From Trichococcus patagoniensis (lineage in GTDB: Bacteria; Bacillota; Bacilli; Lactobacillales; Aerococcaceae), in assembly GCF_003051085.1 (NCBI RefSeq), contig NZ_QAOM01000001.1, positions 62,001 to 126,000 on the forward strand: a stretch of DNA of 64,000 nucleotides, read 5' to 3'. Positions 17,201-27,327 of the stretch are shown here, one piece after another. Positions within the stretch are counted from its first letter, which is position 1, and every line of letters begins with the position of its first letter. The translations under genes were made by a program, and so were the position numbers. Below the pieces are notes generated by a model. The model saw only the letters and a list, made by a program, of their open reading frames with translations, was not told where the DNA came from and made no database searches.

Positions 17201-18559
17201 ATGAAAGTAATCGTAGTGGGATGTACGCATGCCGGAACGTCAGCAGTGAAGACAATTTTGAAGGAGAATCCAGGTACTGAATTAACAGTATACGAAAGAA
17301 ACGACAACGTTTCATTCTTGTCATGCGGGATTGCGCTTTACGTCGGCGGTGTCGTAAAAGATCCACAAGGATTATTCTACTCTAACCCTGAGGAACTTGC
17401 TTCATTAGGCGCAAACGTAAACATGCAACATGATGTAACAAGCATTGATACAGCTGCTAAAACTGTTTCTGTGAAAAACTTAGTTACCGGCGAAGAATTT
17501 CAAGACACATATGACAAGTTAGTTTTAACGATCGGCTCATGGCCAATCATCCCGCCAATCGAAGGCATCCAAAGCAAAAATGTTTTGCTTTGCAAAAACT
17601 ATAACCAAGCGAAAGAAATCATCGCTCGCAAAGACGATAAAAAGAAAATCGTCGTTGTCGGCGGCGGCTACATCGGTATCGAGTTAGTTGAAGCTTTTGC
17701 TAACGACGGTAAAGAAGTTACATTGGTCGATGGTTTGGATCGCATTTTGAATAAATATTTGGATTCTGAATTTACGGACATCCTTGAAGATGACTTGCGC
17801 GCACATGGCGTAAAAGTACAATTGAATGAAATGGTTAAAGGCTTCAAAGAGAACGAAGCTGGAGATATCACTACAGTAGTTACAACAGGCGGAGAATACG
17901 AAGCTGAAATGGTCATCTTATGCGTAGGGTTCCGACCGAATACGGACCTTGTCAAAGGCCAAGTGGATATGATGAAGAACGGTGCGATCATCGTGAATGA
18001 TTACATGCAAACAAGCTTGCCTGACGTTTACGCAGCAGGAGACAGCTGTGCGGTAAACTACAATCCGAACGGCGGACATGCCTATATTCCATTGGCAACA
18101 AACGCTGTGCGTATGGGATTGTTGGTCGGTAAAAACATCAACGGACCTAAAATGAAATACCGCGGAACACAATCCACTTCAGGATTGTACCTGAATGGCT
18201 TCACTATCGGTTCTACCGGTGTGAACGATGCAAGTGCTGAAGCTTTCGGACTTGAAACACGTTCCGTAGTTCTGGAAGACTTCTACCGTCCGGAATTCAT
18301 GCCATCAAATGAAAAAGTGCTGATGAAACTTGTTTACGAAGTAGGTACGAACCGCATCGTCGGCGGACAGCTGATGTCCAAGTATGACATCACACAATCA
18401 GCCAATACTTTATCATTGGCTATCCAAAACAAAATGACGATCGAAGACTTGGCTCTTGTCGACTTCTTCTTCCAACCTCATTTTGACCGTCCTTGGAACT
18501 ACTTGAACTTGTTGGCTCAAAAAGCTTTGGAACAAGAAGCGGAGTTAGCTGCTAAATAA
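17201..18559 (+). CDS. nox: H2O-forming NADH oxidase (Nox-2 type)
   Basis: A flavoprotein of 452 residues of the pyridine-nucleotide disulfide reductase family. It oxidises NADH and reduces O2 to water in four electrons. FAD-binding VVVGCTHAGTSA is at the N-terminus and the single redox cysteine is C42 in SFLSCGIALY, as in enterococcal and streptococcal Nox. The NAD site is VVVGGGYIGIEL near 150, the second FAD motif VYAAGDSC near 280, and the dimerisation domain follows. AGGAGGAAG precedes ATG 17201. Codon use is highly biased, suggesting strong expression. CoA-disulfide reductase is the close alternative. Confidence 0.9.
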   Translation: MKVIVVGCTHAGTSAVKTILKENPGTELTVYERNDNVSFLSCGIALYVGGVVKDPQGLFYSNPEELASLGANVNMQHDVTSIDTAAKTVSVKNLVTGEEFQDTYDKLVLTIGSWPIIPPIEGIQSKNVLLCKNYNQAKEIIARKDDKKKIVVVGGGYIGIELVEAFANDGKEVTLVDGLDRILNKYLDSEFTDILEDDLRAHGVKVQLNEMVKGFKENEAGDITTVVTTGGEYEAEMVILCVGFRPNTDLVKGQVDMMKNGAIIVNDYMQTSLPDVYAAGDSCAVNYNPNGGHAYIPLATNAVRMGLLVGKNINGPKMKYRGTQSTSGLYLNGFTIGSTGVNDASAEAFGLETRSVVLEDFYRPEFMPSNEKVLMKLVYEVGTNRIVGGQLMSKYDITQSANTLSLAIQNKMTIEDLALVDFFFQPHFDRPWNYLNLLAQKALEQEAELAAK

Positions 18560-18575
18560 TTCAATTCCATCTTTT

Positions 18576-18622
18576 GGAACCCCTCCGTTAATCGCGCCGT
18601 TGATTAACGGAGGGGTTCTTTG
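18576..18622 (+). terminator. Terminator of nox
   Basis: AACCCCTCCGTTAATC pairs perfectly with GATTAACGGAGGGGTT; the T tail is short (TTCTTTG). Confidence 0.75.
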
Positions 18623-18652
18623 TGGAATGGACGGTGTTTCCGGATAAAACAC

Positions 18653-18681
18653 TTGTTTTTTTGGCCGGGTCATTAGATAAT
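18653..18681 (+). promoter_or_regulatory. Promoter of the CNNM/CorC gene
   Basis: TTGTTT and GATAAT are spaced by 17 bases, 53 bases before the start codon. Confidence 0.55.
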
Positions 18682-18734
18682 GAAAGGTAACAATGAACTT
18701 TCAAAGAGATATAAAAACGAAGGAGAAACAATCT

Positions 18735-20132
18735 ATGACCACAGACCCCAGTAATCAGACCTTGCTTTGGCAACTGCTGCTGATTGCGGTATTGACATTG
18801 GTGAACGCATTTTTTGCGGCATCCGAAATCGCATTTGTTTCACTGAACAAAAATAGGGTGGCGAATCAAGCTATCAAAGGGGATGAAAAAGCGCGCAAAA
18901 TTTTGGCGCTATTGGACCATTCCGATGATTTTTTGGCGACTATCCAAGTTGCCATTACTTTCGCGGGCTTCCTTTCCAGTGCTTCGGCTGCCAATACTTT
19001 CGCAGCCAGACTCGATCCCTACTTGAGCAATATACCCGGCGCAGAACAGGCTGCCATCCTGATCGTGACATTAGCGCTCTCCTACATTTCCTTGGTCTTC
19101 GGTGAACTGTATCCGAAACAACTCGGTCTGCAACGCCCTGAAGAAGTGGCGCGGGCAGGTGCGGGCTTCATCACTGTCGTCCAAAAGCTGATGAAACCTT
19201 TCGTTTGGTTTTTGTCCTTTTCCACCAGTGTGCTGGAAAAAATGACGCCGATCACGTTCTCGAGCGGCAACGATATGTTTTCGCGTGAAGAAGTGCGGGA
19301 GCTGTTGGAAAAGAGCAGCGATGAAGGGACCATCGAACGGATGGAATTCAACATGCTGAAGGGAGTGCTTTCCATGGACAACAAAATGGCCCGGGAGGTT
19401 ATGGTGCCGCGGACGGACACTTTCATGCTGAATGTGAACGATGATATGGAGGCGAACATAGAAGCAGCATTGGATTCCCCGTATACCCGCATACCGATCT
19501 ATGAAGATGACAAGGACAATATAATTGGTGTGTTGCATCTGAAGAATTTATTGAAGGAATCCAAGAATACCCCAATAAATCAGATCGATCTGCGCAAAAT
19601 CATGAATGAGCCTCTGTTTGTTCCGGAAACGATCATGACGGATGAATTGATGTCCTACCTGAAGAAAAGTCATAACCAATTGGCGTTGCTCCATGACGAA
19701 TATGGCGGCATGGTCGGGATTGTGACCTTGGAGGACATTCTGGAAGAAATCGTGGGCGACATCGAGGATGAATACGATGAAAGTTATGTGCTGATTGCGC
19801 GGGTCGGCGATAATGTGTACGAAGCCGATGGAGCTACGCCTTTGCATCGCTTCAATGATTATTTTGGCACGCAACTTGAATCAGCGGATGTCGATACGAT
19901 CGCTGGTTATCTTTTGACTGAGTTGGGTGAGTTTCCGGAAGAAAATGAGGAAGCTTCCATCGAAGAAAACGGATTGGTCATCAAAACGTTGGAGTTCGAC
20001 AATCGCCGTCTGCTGAAAGTCGGAGTATCTTACATGAACGAAAATGATCGGCCCGCAAAAGAACGTTTTAAAGAAGACGAGGCAGCGGCAGATGCCGAAG
20101 AAGCTGCCGATTTAACAGAAGAAACAAAATGA
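18735..20132 (+). CDS. CNNM/CorC (hemolysin-C-like) family membrane protein
   Basis: A protein of 465 residues. It has a DUF21/CNNM membrane domain with about four helices (12-180; AFFAASEIAFVSLNKNRV near 22-39), a CBS pair (about 205-330; MVPRTDTFML, EDDKDNIIGVLHLKN, HDEYGGMVGIVTLEDILEE), then a CorC/HlyC transporter-associated domain ending near 440 and an acidic Ala/Glu tail. Relatives take part in Mg2+ export or homeostasis; the hemolysin label is historical. GAAGGAG supports ATG 18735. Together with mgtE, it makes two Mg2+-related genes within 8 kb. Confidence 0.9.
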   Translation: MTTDPSNQTLLWQLLLIAVLTLVNAFFAASEIAFVSLNKNRVANQAIKGDEKARKILALLDHSDDFLATIQVAITFAGFLSSASAANTFAARLDPYLSNIPGAEQAAILIVTLALSYISLVFGELYPKQLGLQRPEEVARAGAGFITVVQKLMKPFVWFLSFSTSVLEKMTPITFSSGNDMFSREEVRELLEKSSDEGTIERMEFNMLKGVLSMDNKMAREVMVPRTDTFMLNVNDDMEANIEAALDSPYTRIPIYEDDKDNIIGVLHLKNLLKESKNTPINQIDLRKIMNEPLFVPETIMTDELMSYLKKSHNQLALLHDEYGGMVGIVTLEDILEEIVGDIEDEYDESYVLIARVGDNVYEADGATPLHRFNDYFGTQLESADVDTIAGYLLTELGEFPEENEEASIEENGLVIKTLEFDNRRLLKVGVSYMNENDRPAKERFKEDEAAADAEEAADLTEETK

Positions 20133-20137
20133 ATGCT

Positions 20138-20190
20138 GAGCAGTTTTGCCCGGATCGATAAAAGTCGGTCTGGGTGAGACTGCTTTCTTG
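20138..20190 (+). terminator. Terminator after the CNNM/CorC gene
   Basis: AGCAGT pairs with ACTGCT, and GCCCGGA faces the T- and G-rich opposite arm; TTTCTT follows. Confidence 0.55.
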
Positions 20191-20259
20191 CAATCGGGAT
20201 CAGCATGAACACGGCTACCAACCCTTATTTTGGGCCCGCATACTGTCGCAACGACAATC

Positions 20260-20288
20260 TTGTGGAATGCTCGGATTTCTTGTATAAT
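20260..20288 (+). promoter_or_regulatory. Promoter of prfC
   Basis: TTGTGG, 17 bases, TATAAT. The roughly 100-base leader contains a hairpin GCTATCT/AGATAGC (20331-20352). Confidence 0.65.
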
Positions 20289-20395
20289 AACAAAGGTATT
20301 GTCGTGGGTTAGCGTGTGCATATTGCTCATGCTATCTTTTTGTTTAGATAGCGTTCACGATGTCACGATGGAGATATTCGAAAAAGGAGAACAAT

Positions 20396-21973
20396 ATGAC
20401 TCAAACATTAGCAGATAAAGTAAAAGCAAGAAGAACTTTTGCCATCATTTCCCATCCGGATGCCGGTAAAACGACCATCACGGAGCAGTTGTTGTTGTTC
20501 GGGGGCGCAATCCGCCAAGCAGGGACGGTAAAAGGGAAAAAATCAGGCAGATTCGCCAAATCGGATTGGATGGATATCGAAAAACAAAGGGGTATTTCGG
20601 TAACCAGTTCGGTCATGCAGGTTGATTATGACGGAAAACAGATCAATATTTTGGATACACCCGGGCATGAGGATTTCTCGGAAGATACGTACCGTACGCT
20701 GATGGCTGTGGACAGCGCAGTGATGGTCATCGATAGCGGGAAGGGTATTGAGCCCCAGACAAAGAAATTATTCAAAGTCTGCAGCATGAGAGGGATTCCG
20801 ATCTTTACCTTCATCAATAAATTGGACCGTGATGGCCGCGAGCCGATGGATCTGATTGCGGAGTTGGAAGAAGTTTTGGGGATCGATGCCTATCCGATGA
20901 ACTGGCCTATGGGCATGGGGAAAAATTTGTTGGGCCTGTATGACATCTACAATAATCGTGTGGAATTGACTCATCCTGAAGAGAATGAAGACAATGATTT
21001 TCTGCCGCTGAATGAAGACGGCGAAATCGAAGGCGATTACCAAGTGATGCAATCAACCATCTATACCCAAGCGGTTGAAGATGTTCAATTGCTGAAAGAG
21101 GCGGGCAACGACTTTTCAGAAGAAGCGATCGCGGCCGGGAAATTGACGCCTGTCTTCTTCGGATCAGCTTTGACTGGATTCGGCGTCCAGACATTTCTTG
21201 ATGCCTTTGTGGATTTTGCTCCGAGCCCAAGTGAGCATATGACCGTAGCGGAAGAGATTGTTGAACCTACGGATGAAAACTTTACCGGATTCATCTTCAA
21301 GATCCAAGCGAATATGAATCCGGCTCACCGAGACAGGATTGCCTTCGTGCGGGTCTGCTCCGGTGAATTCAAACCCGGAATGGACGTTTATGTACACCGT
21401 ACCGGCAAAAAGATCAAACTGGCGCATACGACGCAGTTCATGGCCGATTCCCGTGAGCAAGTCCAAACGGCGGTAGCCGGAGACATCATCGGGCTATACG
21501 ACACAGGTAACTTCCAGATCGGCGATACGATCTATGAAGGCAAAAAAGGCCTTCAGTTCGAAGCGTTGCCGCAATTTACACCGGAACTGTTCATGAAAGT
21601 CACTCCGAAAAACGTCATGAAGCAGAAATCTTTCCATAAAGGTGTGCAACAATTGGTTCAAGAAGGAGCCATCCAGTTGTACAAAACCTACCATACAGAG
21701 GATTACATTCTGGGTGCGGTCGGCCAATTGCAGTTTGAGGTTTTCCAGTACCGCCTGCTGCACGAATACAACGCGGAAGTCGAAATGACACCGATGGGCT
21801 CCAAGATTGCCCGATGGATTGACTCGGAAGACCTGGATCCGAACATGTCCTCAAGCCGTAACCTATTGTGCCGCGACCGTTTCGGTAATCCTGTATTCCT
21901 TTTTGAAAACCAATTTGCTATGCGTTGGTTCGAAGACAAATATCCGGAAGTCAAATTGACAGCTTTGCTTTGA
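20396..21973 (+). CDS. prfC: Peptide chain release factor 3
   Basis: A translational GTPase of 525 residues, full length for RF3. It removes RF1/RF2 from the ribosome after peptide release. G1 is SHPDAGKTT (19-27), G3 is DTPGHEDFS and G4 is NKLDRD. The switch region [18 protein letters not shown] is typical for RF3 and separates it from EF-G. AAAAAGGAG precedes ATG 20396; the frame is open 12 codons further upstream without support. It is a single gene between its own promoter and terminator. Confidence 0.95.
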   Translation: MTQTLADKVKARRTFAIISHPDAGKTTITEQLLLFGGAIRQAGTVKGKKSGRFAKSDWMDIEKQRGISVTSSVMQVDYDGKQINILDTPGHEDFSEDTYRTLMAVDSAVMVIDSGKGIEPQTKKLFKVCSMRGIPIFTFINKLDRDGREPMDLIAELEEVLGIDAYPMNWPMGMGKNLLGLYDIYNNRVELTHPEENEDNDFLPLNEDGEIEGDYQVMQSTIYTQAVEDVQLLKEAGNDFSEEAIAAGKLTPVFFGSALTGFGVQTFLDAFVDFAPSPSEHMTVAEEIVEPTDENFTGFIFKIQANMNPAHRDRIAFVRVCSGEFKPGMDVYVHRTGKKIKLAHTTQFMADSREQVQTAVAGDIIGLYDTGNFQIGDTIYEGKKGLQFEALPQFTPELFMKVTPKNVMKQKSFHKGVQQLVQEGAIQLYKTYHTEDYILGAVGQLQFEVFQYRLLHEYNAEVEMTPMGSKIARWIDSEDLDPNMSSSRNLLCRDRFGNPVFLFENQFAMRWFEDKYPEVKLTALL

Positions 21974-21994
21974 TTTGAATCACCAAAAAATCAA

Positions 21995-22032
21995 AAAAAA
22001 CGCACATTGCTGAAAAGCAGTGTGCGTTTTGC
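21995..22032. terminator. Bidirectional terminator prfC / DUF1827 gene
   Basis: AACGCACA and TGTGCGTT pair, with TGCT/AGCA inside; runs of T follow on both strands. Confidence 0.85.
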
Positions 22033-22070
22033 GTTAAGAAGAGTTTTTTTTCGATTGCAGAAAATGTCAA

Positions 22071-22346
22071 TCATTTCAGATGAGATAGCTCCACGAAGTT
22101 ATGACCAGGCATAACTTCCACATCGTCAACGGTAAGGTGCAACAATTTCGTCAGAACAAAGTCGATTTCGCTTTGCTTCACGCGACGGTTTTTGTTGAGG
22201 ATGATGACATCCTCATGTGTTGCGGCACCGGTAAAGATGACTGTAGTTTGTCCCAAAGAATACACTTTGACAAATTGAGCATCGGTGTTGGCCAATTGCT
22301 CACGTACAAGATCAGCGTGGCTATTTGTAACATCGATCAATTTCAT
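22071..22346 (-). CDS. DUF1827 family protein
   Basis: A protein of 91 residues beginning MKLIDVTNSHADLV. It matches my memory of the short DUF1827 family found in Lactobacillales, typically near clpE or prfC. It contains no catalytic motif or membrane helix that I can see; the middle (GQTTVIFTGAATHEDVIIL) looks like paired beta strands. Function is unknown. AGGGGTG precedes the start. It is transcribed in the same direction as clpE and about 150 bases downstream of it, but clpE has its own terminator in between. Confidence 0.8.
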   Translation of the reverse strand: MKLIDVTNSHADLVREQLANTDAQFVKVYSLGQTTVIFTGAATHEDVIILNKNRRVKQSEIDFVLTKLLHLTVDDVEVMPGHNFVELSHLK

Positions 22347-22457
22347 GGACGAACACCCCTAACTTAGGTTGGCTGTTTATAGAATAATTATATAACAACT
22401 GTTCATTTATTTAAAGAGTAAACAAACAAATGAATAATTTTCATTACCTTCCAAACG

Positions 22458-22498
22458 AGAAAGGCAAGAGAAGTCAGTGACAACTCTTGCCTTTTGTT
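22458..22498 (-). terminator. Terminator of clpE
   Basis: AAAGGCAAGAG pairs perfectly with CTCTTGCCTTT right after the clpE stop; a short T-rich tail follows on the minus strand. Confidence 0.75.
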
Positions 22499-22500
22499 GT

Positions 22501-24699
22501 TCAGTCTTTTGTTTCTGTGCGTTCGACTTTGCTGACGACAATCAGATTGCCTTCTTCATCTGCGTCGACAAACAAATCTTTGATTTTCGGATTATCTAAG
22601 TAGAATTCAGCTACCTGGTCCTCGATCTGATCCTGGATGACGCGGCGCAGCGGGCGTGCACCCATGCTTGGGTCATATCCCAGATCGATAAGGCGATCTT
22701 TTGCTTTCTGCGAGACGGTAACGCTGATTTCCTTATCCTTCAACAATTCGTTGACGTCATCCAACATAAGCGTGACGATGCTGCTCAAATTCTCTTTGGA
22801 CAACTGGTTGAACTCGACGATCGCATCGAAGCGGTTGATGAATTCAGGCTTGAAGTAATCGCTCAAGCGGTTCAGGATGGAATGCGTCTTGCCTTTCATG
22901 GCTGCGCCAAAGCCTACACTTGCTTCCTGGACGCCCGTGCCGGCATTGCTGGTCATGATGATGATGGTGTCTTTGAAGCTGACGGTTCTGCCTTGGGAAT
23001 CCGTCAGGCGGCCGTCGTCAAGGATCTGCAGGAAGAGGTGCATGACATCCGGGTGGGCTTTTTCGACTTCATCCAGAAGCAGAATGCTGTAGGGACTGCG
23101 GCGGACACGCTCGGTCAATTGTCCGGCTTCGTCATAGCCGATGTACCCTGGAGGCGAACCGATCAATTTGGAGACGGCGTGTTTCTCCATGTATTCGCTC
23201 ATGTCGAAGCGGATGATCGCATCTTCTGTACCGAACATTTCGATCGCCAACTGTTTGGCCAATTCGGTCTTGCCGACACCGGTAGGTCCCACAAACAAGA
23301 AGGAGCCGATCGGGCGGTTTTTGCGGCTTAATCCGATACGGTTTCTGCGGATCGCTTTGGATACTTTGTCGATGGCTTCGTCCTGGCCGATGACATTTTT
23401 CTTCAGATCGGCATCAAGATTCCTCAATTGCGTTTGTTCTTTTTCAAGCAACTCACCGACCGGGATATTTGTTTTGATCTCAATGATCTTTTGGATATCC
23501 TGTTCCGTGACGACGGGATCACCATCGGCTGGCGTCGGATTTTGTTTCATCTTATTCAGATTTGTGATCTGATCGCGATAATAGGCAGCTTTTTCATAAT
23601 CTTCCGCATGCAGGGCGGCTTGTTTTTCCCGTTCCGCCGTTTCGATGCGCTCCTCGATCTGTTGCGGATCGATTGGCTTAATGGTCAGGTTCTTTTTGGA
23701 TCCGGACTCATCAAGCAAGTCGATGGCTTTGTCCGGAAGGAAACGATCCTGGATATAGCGGTGCGACAATTTGACAGCCGCTTCCAGTGCCTTATCCGAA
23801 TATTTGACGTGATGATAATCTTCGTATTTCGGACGGATGCCTTGGAGAATGATCAACGTCTGTTCAGGTGTCGGTTCATTCACGCGGACGGGCTGGAATC
23901 GGCGTTCCAATGCAGCGTCTTTTTCGATTCTGCGGTACTCGTTCAGCGTTGTGGCTCCGACCAATTGCAGTTCGCCTCTCGCAAGGGCGGGCTTCAGGAT
24001 ATTGCCTGCATCCATACTTCCCTCAGCGTTTCCTGCACCGACAATCTCATGGATTTCATCGATGAAGAGGATGATTTGTTTGTTCGCGCGGATTTCATCC
24101 ATCAGCTTCTGCATCCGTTCTTCGAATTGGCCGCGGATGCCGGTTCCTTGGACGAGCGAGACGACATCCAAGCGGATCACTTCTTTGTCCAGCAATTTCT
24201 GAGGAACATCACCGTCCACGATTTTTTGGGCAAGGCCTTCCACTACGGCTGTTTTGCCGACACCAGCTTCCCCTGTGAGTACCGGATTATTTTTCGTGCG
24301 GCGATTCAGGATTTCGATGACGCGTGCGATTTCACTGTCTCTTCCGATGACAGGGTCGATGCCGCCATCGCGGGCCAATTGCGTCAGGTTGATGCCGTAT
24401 TCGTCAAGCAAGCCGCCTTTGCCGCCGCCTTTTCCTCCACGGGCAGCTTCAGGGGCAGGTGGCTGTTGGAAATTCTGTTCTTGGTTTTGCTGCATTTTCT
24501 TGAAGAAGGAATCCAGATTACCGAAAGAAAAAGGGTCTACGGGGCCTTGGGATCTTGGATTCGGATTGTTTTGTTGCGATTGAGCGGCTTTGAATTCTTG
24601 ATAGCAACTCTGGCATAAGTCGATTTGGCGTCTTTGTCCATTCACGCTGGCATACAGATGAATGGAAGCTTGGTTTTTTTCGCAATTTTGACAAAGCAT
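22501..24699 (-). CDS. clpE: ATP-dependent Clp protease ATPase subunit ClpE
   Basis: An AAA+ unfoldase of 732 residues. The N-terminal zinc finger (C3, C6, C29, C32) is diagnostic of ClpE. A Gln/Gly-rich linker follows, then AAA module 1 (Walker [10 protein letters not shown]), a UVR-like coiled segment ([13 protein letters not shown]), AAA module 2 (GPTGVGKTE) and a C-terminal D2-small domain. With ClpP it degrades heat-damaged proteins and also helps switch off CtsR. AAAGGAAG sets ATG 24699; the frame is open 39 codons further upstream across its promoter. A CtsR operator lies inside the promoter. Confidence 0.96.
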   Translation of the reverse strand: MLCQNCEKNQASIHLYASVNGQRRQIDLCQSCYQEFKAAQSQQNNPNPRSQGPVDPFSFGNLDSFFKKMQQNQEQNFQQPPAPEAARGGKGGGKGGLLDEYGINLTQLARDGGIDPVIGRDSEIARVIEILNRRTKNNPVLTGEAGVGKTAVVEGLAQKIVDGDVPQKLLDKEVIRLDVVSLVQGTGIRGQFEERMQKLMDEIRANKQIILFIDEIHEIVGAGNAEGSMDAGNILKPALARGELQLVGATTLNEYRRIEKDAALERRFQPVRVNEPTPEQTLIILQGIRPKYEDYHHVKYSDKALEAAVKLSHRYIQDRFLPDKAIDLLDESGSKKNLTIKPIDPQQIEERIETAEREKQAALHAEDYEKAAYYRDQITNLNKMKQNPTPADGDPVVTEQDIQKIIEIKTNIPVGELLEKEQTQLRNLDADLKKNVIGQDEAIDKVSKAIRRNRIGLSRKNRPIGSFLFVGPTGVGKTELAKQLAIEMFGTEDAIIRFDMSEYMEKHAVSKLIGSPPGYIGYDEAGQLTERVRRSPYSILLLDEVEKAHPDVMHLFLQILDDGRLTDSQGRTVSFKDTIIIMTSNAGTGVQEASVGFGAAMKGKTHSILNRLSDYFKPEFINRFDAIVEFNQLSKENLSSIVTLMLDDVNELLKDKEISVTVSQKAKDRLIDLGYDPSMGARPLRRVIQDQIEDQVAEFYLDNPKIKDLFVDADEEGNLIVVSKVERTETKD

Positions 24700-24807
24700 G
24701 GCAATCTTCCTTTCTATATGGATCATAGCTACATGTATATTATAGTAGTAACGGCTAAGGAAATCTCGCGAGAAGGTATCCTGACCAACTCTGACCTTAT
24801 GCCCCCC

Positions 24808-24836
24808 ATTATACATTGACCTATTTTGACTTTCAA
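24808..24836 (-). promoter_or_regulatory. Promoter of clpE
   Basis: The minus strand reads TTGAAA, 17 bases, TATAAT. The CtsR box fills the spacer. Confidence 0.8.
24815..24831 (-). promoter_or_regulatory. CtsR operator of clpE
   Basis: The minus strand reads AGTCAAAATAGGTCAAT, matching the CtsR heptad repeat (RGTCAAA NAN RGTCAAA) in all but the last base. A weaker second copy (GGTCAGAGTTGGTCAGG) lies downstream at about 24779-24797. Confidence 0.8.
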
Positions 24837-25038
24837 GTGGTATGACCTGAACAAAGCAAAAAAATTATTCGCGGGACGGCATCCAGCCATATGAGAAGGT
24901 TGTATTAAATTAGTGGCATTTCCGCAATTATGACAAAAATTTGAACGAATCTGGTTAAAACAGTTGTAGTATAAAGCGAAAGATGGTAATCTTATTCAAT
25001 GAAAGGGTTATTTTTGATTCGGTTTCCCATTTTTCTGT

Positions 25039-25044
25039 TATAAT
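25039..25044 (+). promoter_or_regulatory. Probable ptsH -10 box
   Basis: TATAAT lies 54 bases before the ptsH start; TTGATT is 19 bases upstream of it, slightly long. The 24837-25038 stretch is AT-rich with no gene. Confidence 0.45.
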
Positions 25045-25097
25045 GGAAACGTATTAAAAGTACCTTAAATAAATACATCTCAAAAGGGGTTTATGAC

Positions 25098-25364
25098 ATG
25101 GAAAGAAAAGAATATCACGTAATCGCAGAAACAGGGATTCACGCACGTCCAGCAACTTTATTGGTGCAAACTGCAAGCAAGTTTAATTCAGATATCAATT
25201 TAGAATACAAAGGTAAATCAGTTAACTTAAAATCCATTATGGGTGTAATGTCATTAGGCGTAGGCCAAGGCGCTGATGTTGTCATCACTGCAGAAGGTCC
25301 GGACGAAGCAGACGCTATGGCTGGAATCACTGCAACAATGGTAAAAGAAGGGCTAGCAGAGTAA
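25098..25364 (+). CDS. ptsH: Phosphocarrier protein HPr
   Basis: A protein of 88 residues, full length. It relays phosphate from enzyme I to sugar-specific EIIA domains; its Ser form is the CcpA corepressor. H15 lies in TGIHARPAT and the HPr-kinase site S46 in [12 protein letters not shown], both intact. AAAAGGGG precedes the ATG. ptsI follows after one base, the standard two-gene operon. Codon use is strongly biased, as expected for an abundant protein. Confidence 0.98.
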   Translation: MERKEYHVIAETGIHARPATLLVQTASKFNSDINLEYKGKSVNLKSIMGVMSLGVGQGADVVITAEGPDEADAMAGITATMVKEGLAE

Positions 25365-25365
25365 T

Positions 25366-27099
25366 ATGAAAAACCACTTACAAGGAATAGCAGCTAGTGA
25401 CGGTATTGCAATCGCGAAAGCATATTTGCTTACTGAACCGGATCTATCCTTTGAGAAGCGTAAAGTGGAAGATTCAGAAGGCGAAATTGCTCGCCTTTTG
25501 CAAAGCTTTGAAACCGCTAAATCAGAGGTAAGTGCAATCAGGGACAAAGCGGCAGTGTCACTTGGCGAAGAAGAAGCACAAGTTTTTGATGCGCATTTAA
25601 TGGTATTATCCGATCCAGAAATGATTGGATCAATGAATTCAAACATCCGCGACAACGGTGTCAATGCTGAATCAGCACTTTCTGATGTTGCCGGCATGTT
25701 CATCGGTATGTTCGAAGCGATGGAAGACAATCCATACATGCAAGAACGTGCAGCGGATATCCGCGACGTTACTGAGCGTGTATTGAGCCACCTGTTGGGT
25801 GTTAAAATCCCTAACCCATCGACAATCACTGAAGAAGTGATTGTCGTTGCTAGAGATTTGACTCCTAGTGATACTGCTCAATTGAACCGTGATTATGTTA
25901 AAGGATTCGTTACCGACATCGGTGGACGTACATCCCACAGCGCAATCATGGCCCGCTCTTTGGAGATTCCTGCAATTGTAGGTTCAAAAGAGATCACACA
26001 AATCGTCAAAGATGGCGATATCATCATTTTGGATGGTTTGGATGGCGACGTCTTCATCAATCCTGATGAAGAAACATTAGCTGCATACAAGAAGAAAGCT
26101 GAAGAGTTTTCTTCGATGCAAGCTGAATGGCACAAACTGAAGAATGCAGATACAGTTACAGCAGACGGTAAACATATCGAATTGGCAGCCAATATCGGAA
26201 CGCCTAAAGATTTGGAAGGCGTTATCGCTAACGGCGCTGAAGCGGTAGGTCTATACCGTACTGAATTCCTGTACATGGATTCTTCGGACTTCCCGACAGA
26301 AGATGAGCAATTCGATGCTTATAAAGCTGTTTTGGAAGGCATGGAAGGCAAACCTGTCGTTGTCCGTACAATGGATATCGGTGGGGACAAAGAATTGCCT
26401 TATCTGGAATTGCCGAAAGAAATGAATCCATTCTTGGGTTACCGTGCAATCCGCATTTGTTTAGCTGAACCAGAGATGTTCCGTACACAATTGCGTGCAT
26501 TGTTGCGTGCTTCCGTTTACGGTAAATTGCGCATCATGTTCCCGATGATTGCAACTCTGAACGAATTCAGAGCAGCAAAAGCGATGTTGGATGAAGAAAA
26601 AGCGAATCTTTTGGCCGATGGCGTAGAAGTCGCTGATGATATCCAAGTTGGTATCATGATCGAAATCCCAGCAGCTGCTGTTTTAGCTCATCAATTCGCT
26701 AAAGAAGTAGATTTCTTCAGTATCGGAACAAATGACTTGATCCAATACACAATGGCGGCAGACCGCATGAACCAACAAGTTTCGTACTTGTATCAACCGT
26801 ACAACCCAGCTATCCTTACGCTGATCAAGCATGTTATCGATGCTTCTCATGCTGAAGGCAAATGGACTGGTATGTGTGGCGAGATGGCCGGCGACCAAAC
26901 AGCGGTTCCGTTGTTGGTAGGTCTTGGTTTGGATGAGTTCTCCATGAGCGCATCCAGCGTCCTGAAAACACGCAGCTTGATGAAACGTTTGGATTCCAAA
27001 GAAATGGAAACATTAGCGGACAAAGCGATCAATGAATGCACGACTGTTGAAGAAGTCATTGCGTTGGTTGAAGAAATGAAAGCTAAATTAGTAGACTAG
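25366..27099 (+). CDS. ptsI: PTS enzyme I (phosphoenolpyruvate-protein phosphotransferase)
   Basis: A protein of 577 residues, full length. It takes phosphate from PEP and passes it to HPr. The active histidine is H191 in [12 protein letters not shown]. The HPr-binding helical domain precedes it, and the PEP-binding barrel ([37 protein letters not shown]) follows. The last acid region holds GMCGEMAGD. It starts one base after the ptsH stop and ends before a strong terminator. Confidence 0.98.
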   Translation: MKNHLQGIAASDGIAIAKAYLLTEPDLSFEKRKVEDSEGEIARLLQSFETAKSEVSAIRDKAAVSLGEEEAQVFDAHLMVLSDPEMIGSMNSNIRDNGVNAESALSDVAGMFIGMFEAMEDNPYMQERAADIRDVTERVLSHLLGVKIPNPSTITEEVIVVARDLTPSDTAQLNRDYVKGFVTDIGGRTSHSAIMARSLEIPAIVGSKEITQIVKDGDIIILDGLDGDVFINPDEETLAAYKKKAEEFSSMQAEWHKLKNADTVTADGKHIELAANIGTPKDLEGVIANGAEAVGLYRTEFLYMDSSDFPTEDEQFDAYKAVLEGMEGKPVVVRTMDIGGDKELPYLELPKEMNPFLGYRAIRICLAEPEMFRTQLRALLRASVYGKLRIMFPMIATLNEFRAAKAMLDEEKANLLADGVEVADDIQVGIMIEIPAAAVLAHQFAKEVDFFSIGTNDLIQYTMAADRMNQQVSYLYQPYNPAILTLIKHVIDASHAEGKWTGMCGEMAGDQTAVPLLVGLGLDEFSMSASSVLKTRSLMKRLDSKEMETLADKAINECTTVEEVIALVEEMKAKLVD

Positions 27100-27110
27100 C
27101 CGATTCAGGT

Positions 27111-27148
27111 TAAAAAGGCCGGGCATGCTTGCATGCCTGGTCTTTTTG
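27111..27148 (+). terminator. Terminator of ptsHI
   Basis: AAAAAGGCC and GGTCTTTTT bracket the perfect palindrome GGCATGC/GCATGCC; TTTTT tail. Confidence 0.85.
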
Positions 27149-27248
27149 TGTGCCTGCGATTTAAAACCGATCTTGGATATACAGCACCTGTTATTTGCGC
27201 ATCCCGTTTCGAGCGAATATATTTTAAAAAAGTAGGTCTGGCGGATGA

Positions 27249-27283
27249 GTGACAAATATCAAAATGTTCTATATACTGAACAT
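27249..27283 (+). promoter_or_regulatory. Promoter with overlapping palindrome ahead of the glucosyltransferase
   Basis: GTGACA (27249-27254), 17 bases, TATACT (27272-27277). The palindrome ATGTTC-N8-GAACAT (27264-27283) covers the -10 box, so a repressor could bind there. The regulator is unknown. Confidence 0.5.
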
Positions 27284-27327
27284 ATTGAGTCATTATAAAT
27301 TTGATGGGATTTTTTCGAGGTGAAATC

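Noticed and set aside
23428-24618. 396-codon open frame on the plus strand opposite clpE
   Set aside because: It is antisense to a clear clpE gene, has no ribosome site or recognisable domain, and reflects codon bias of the real gene.
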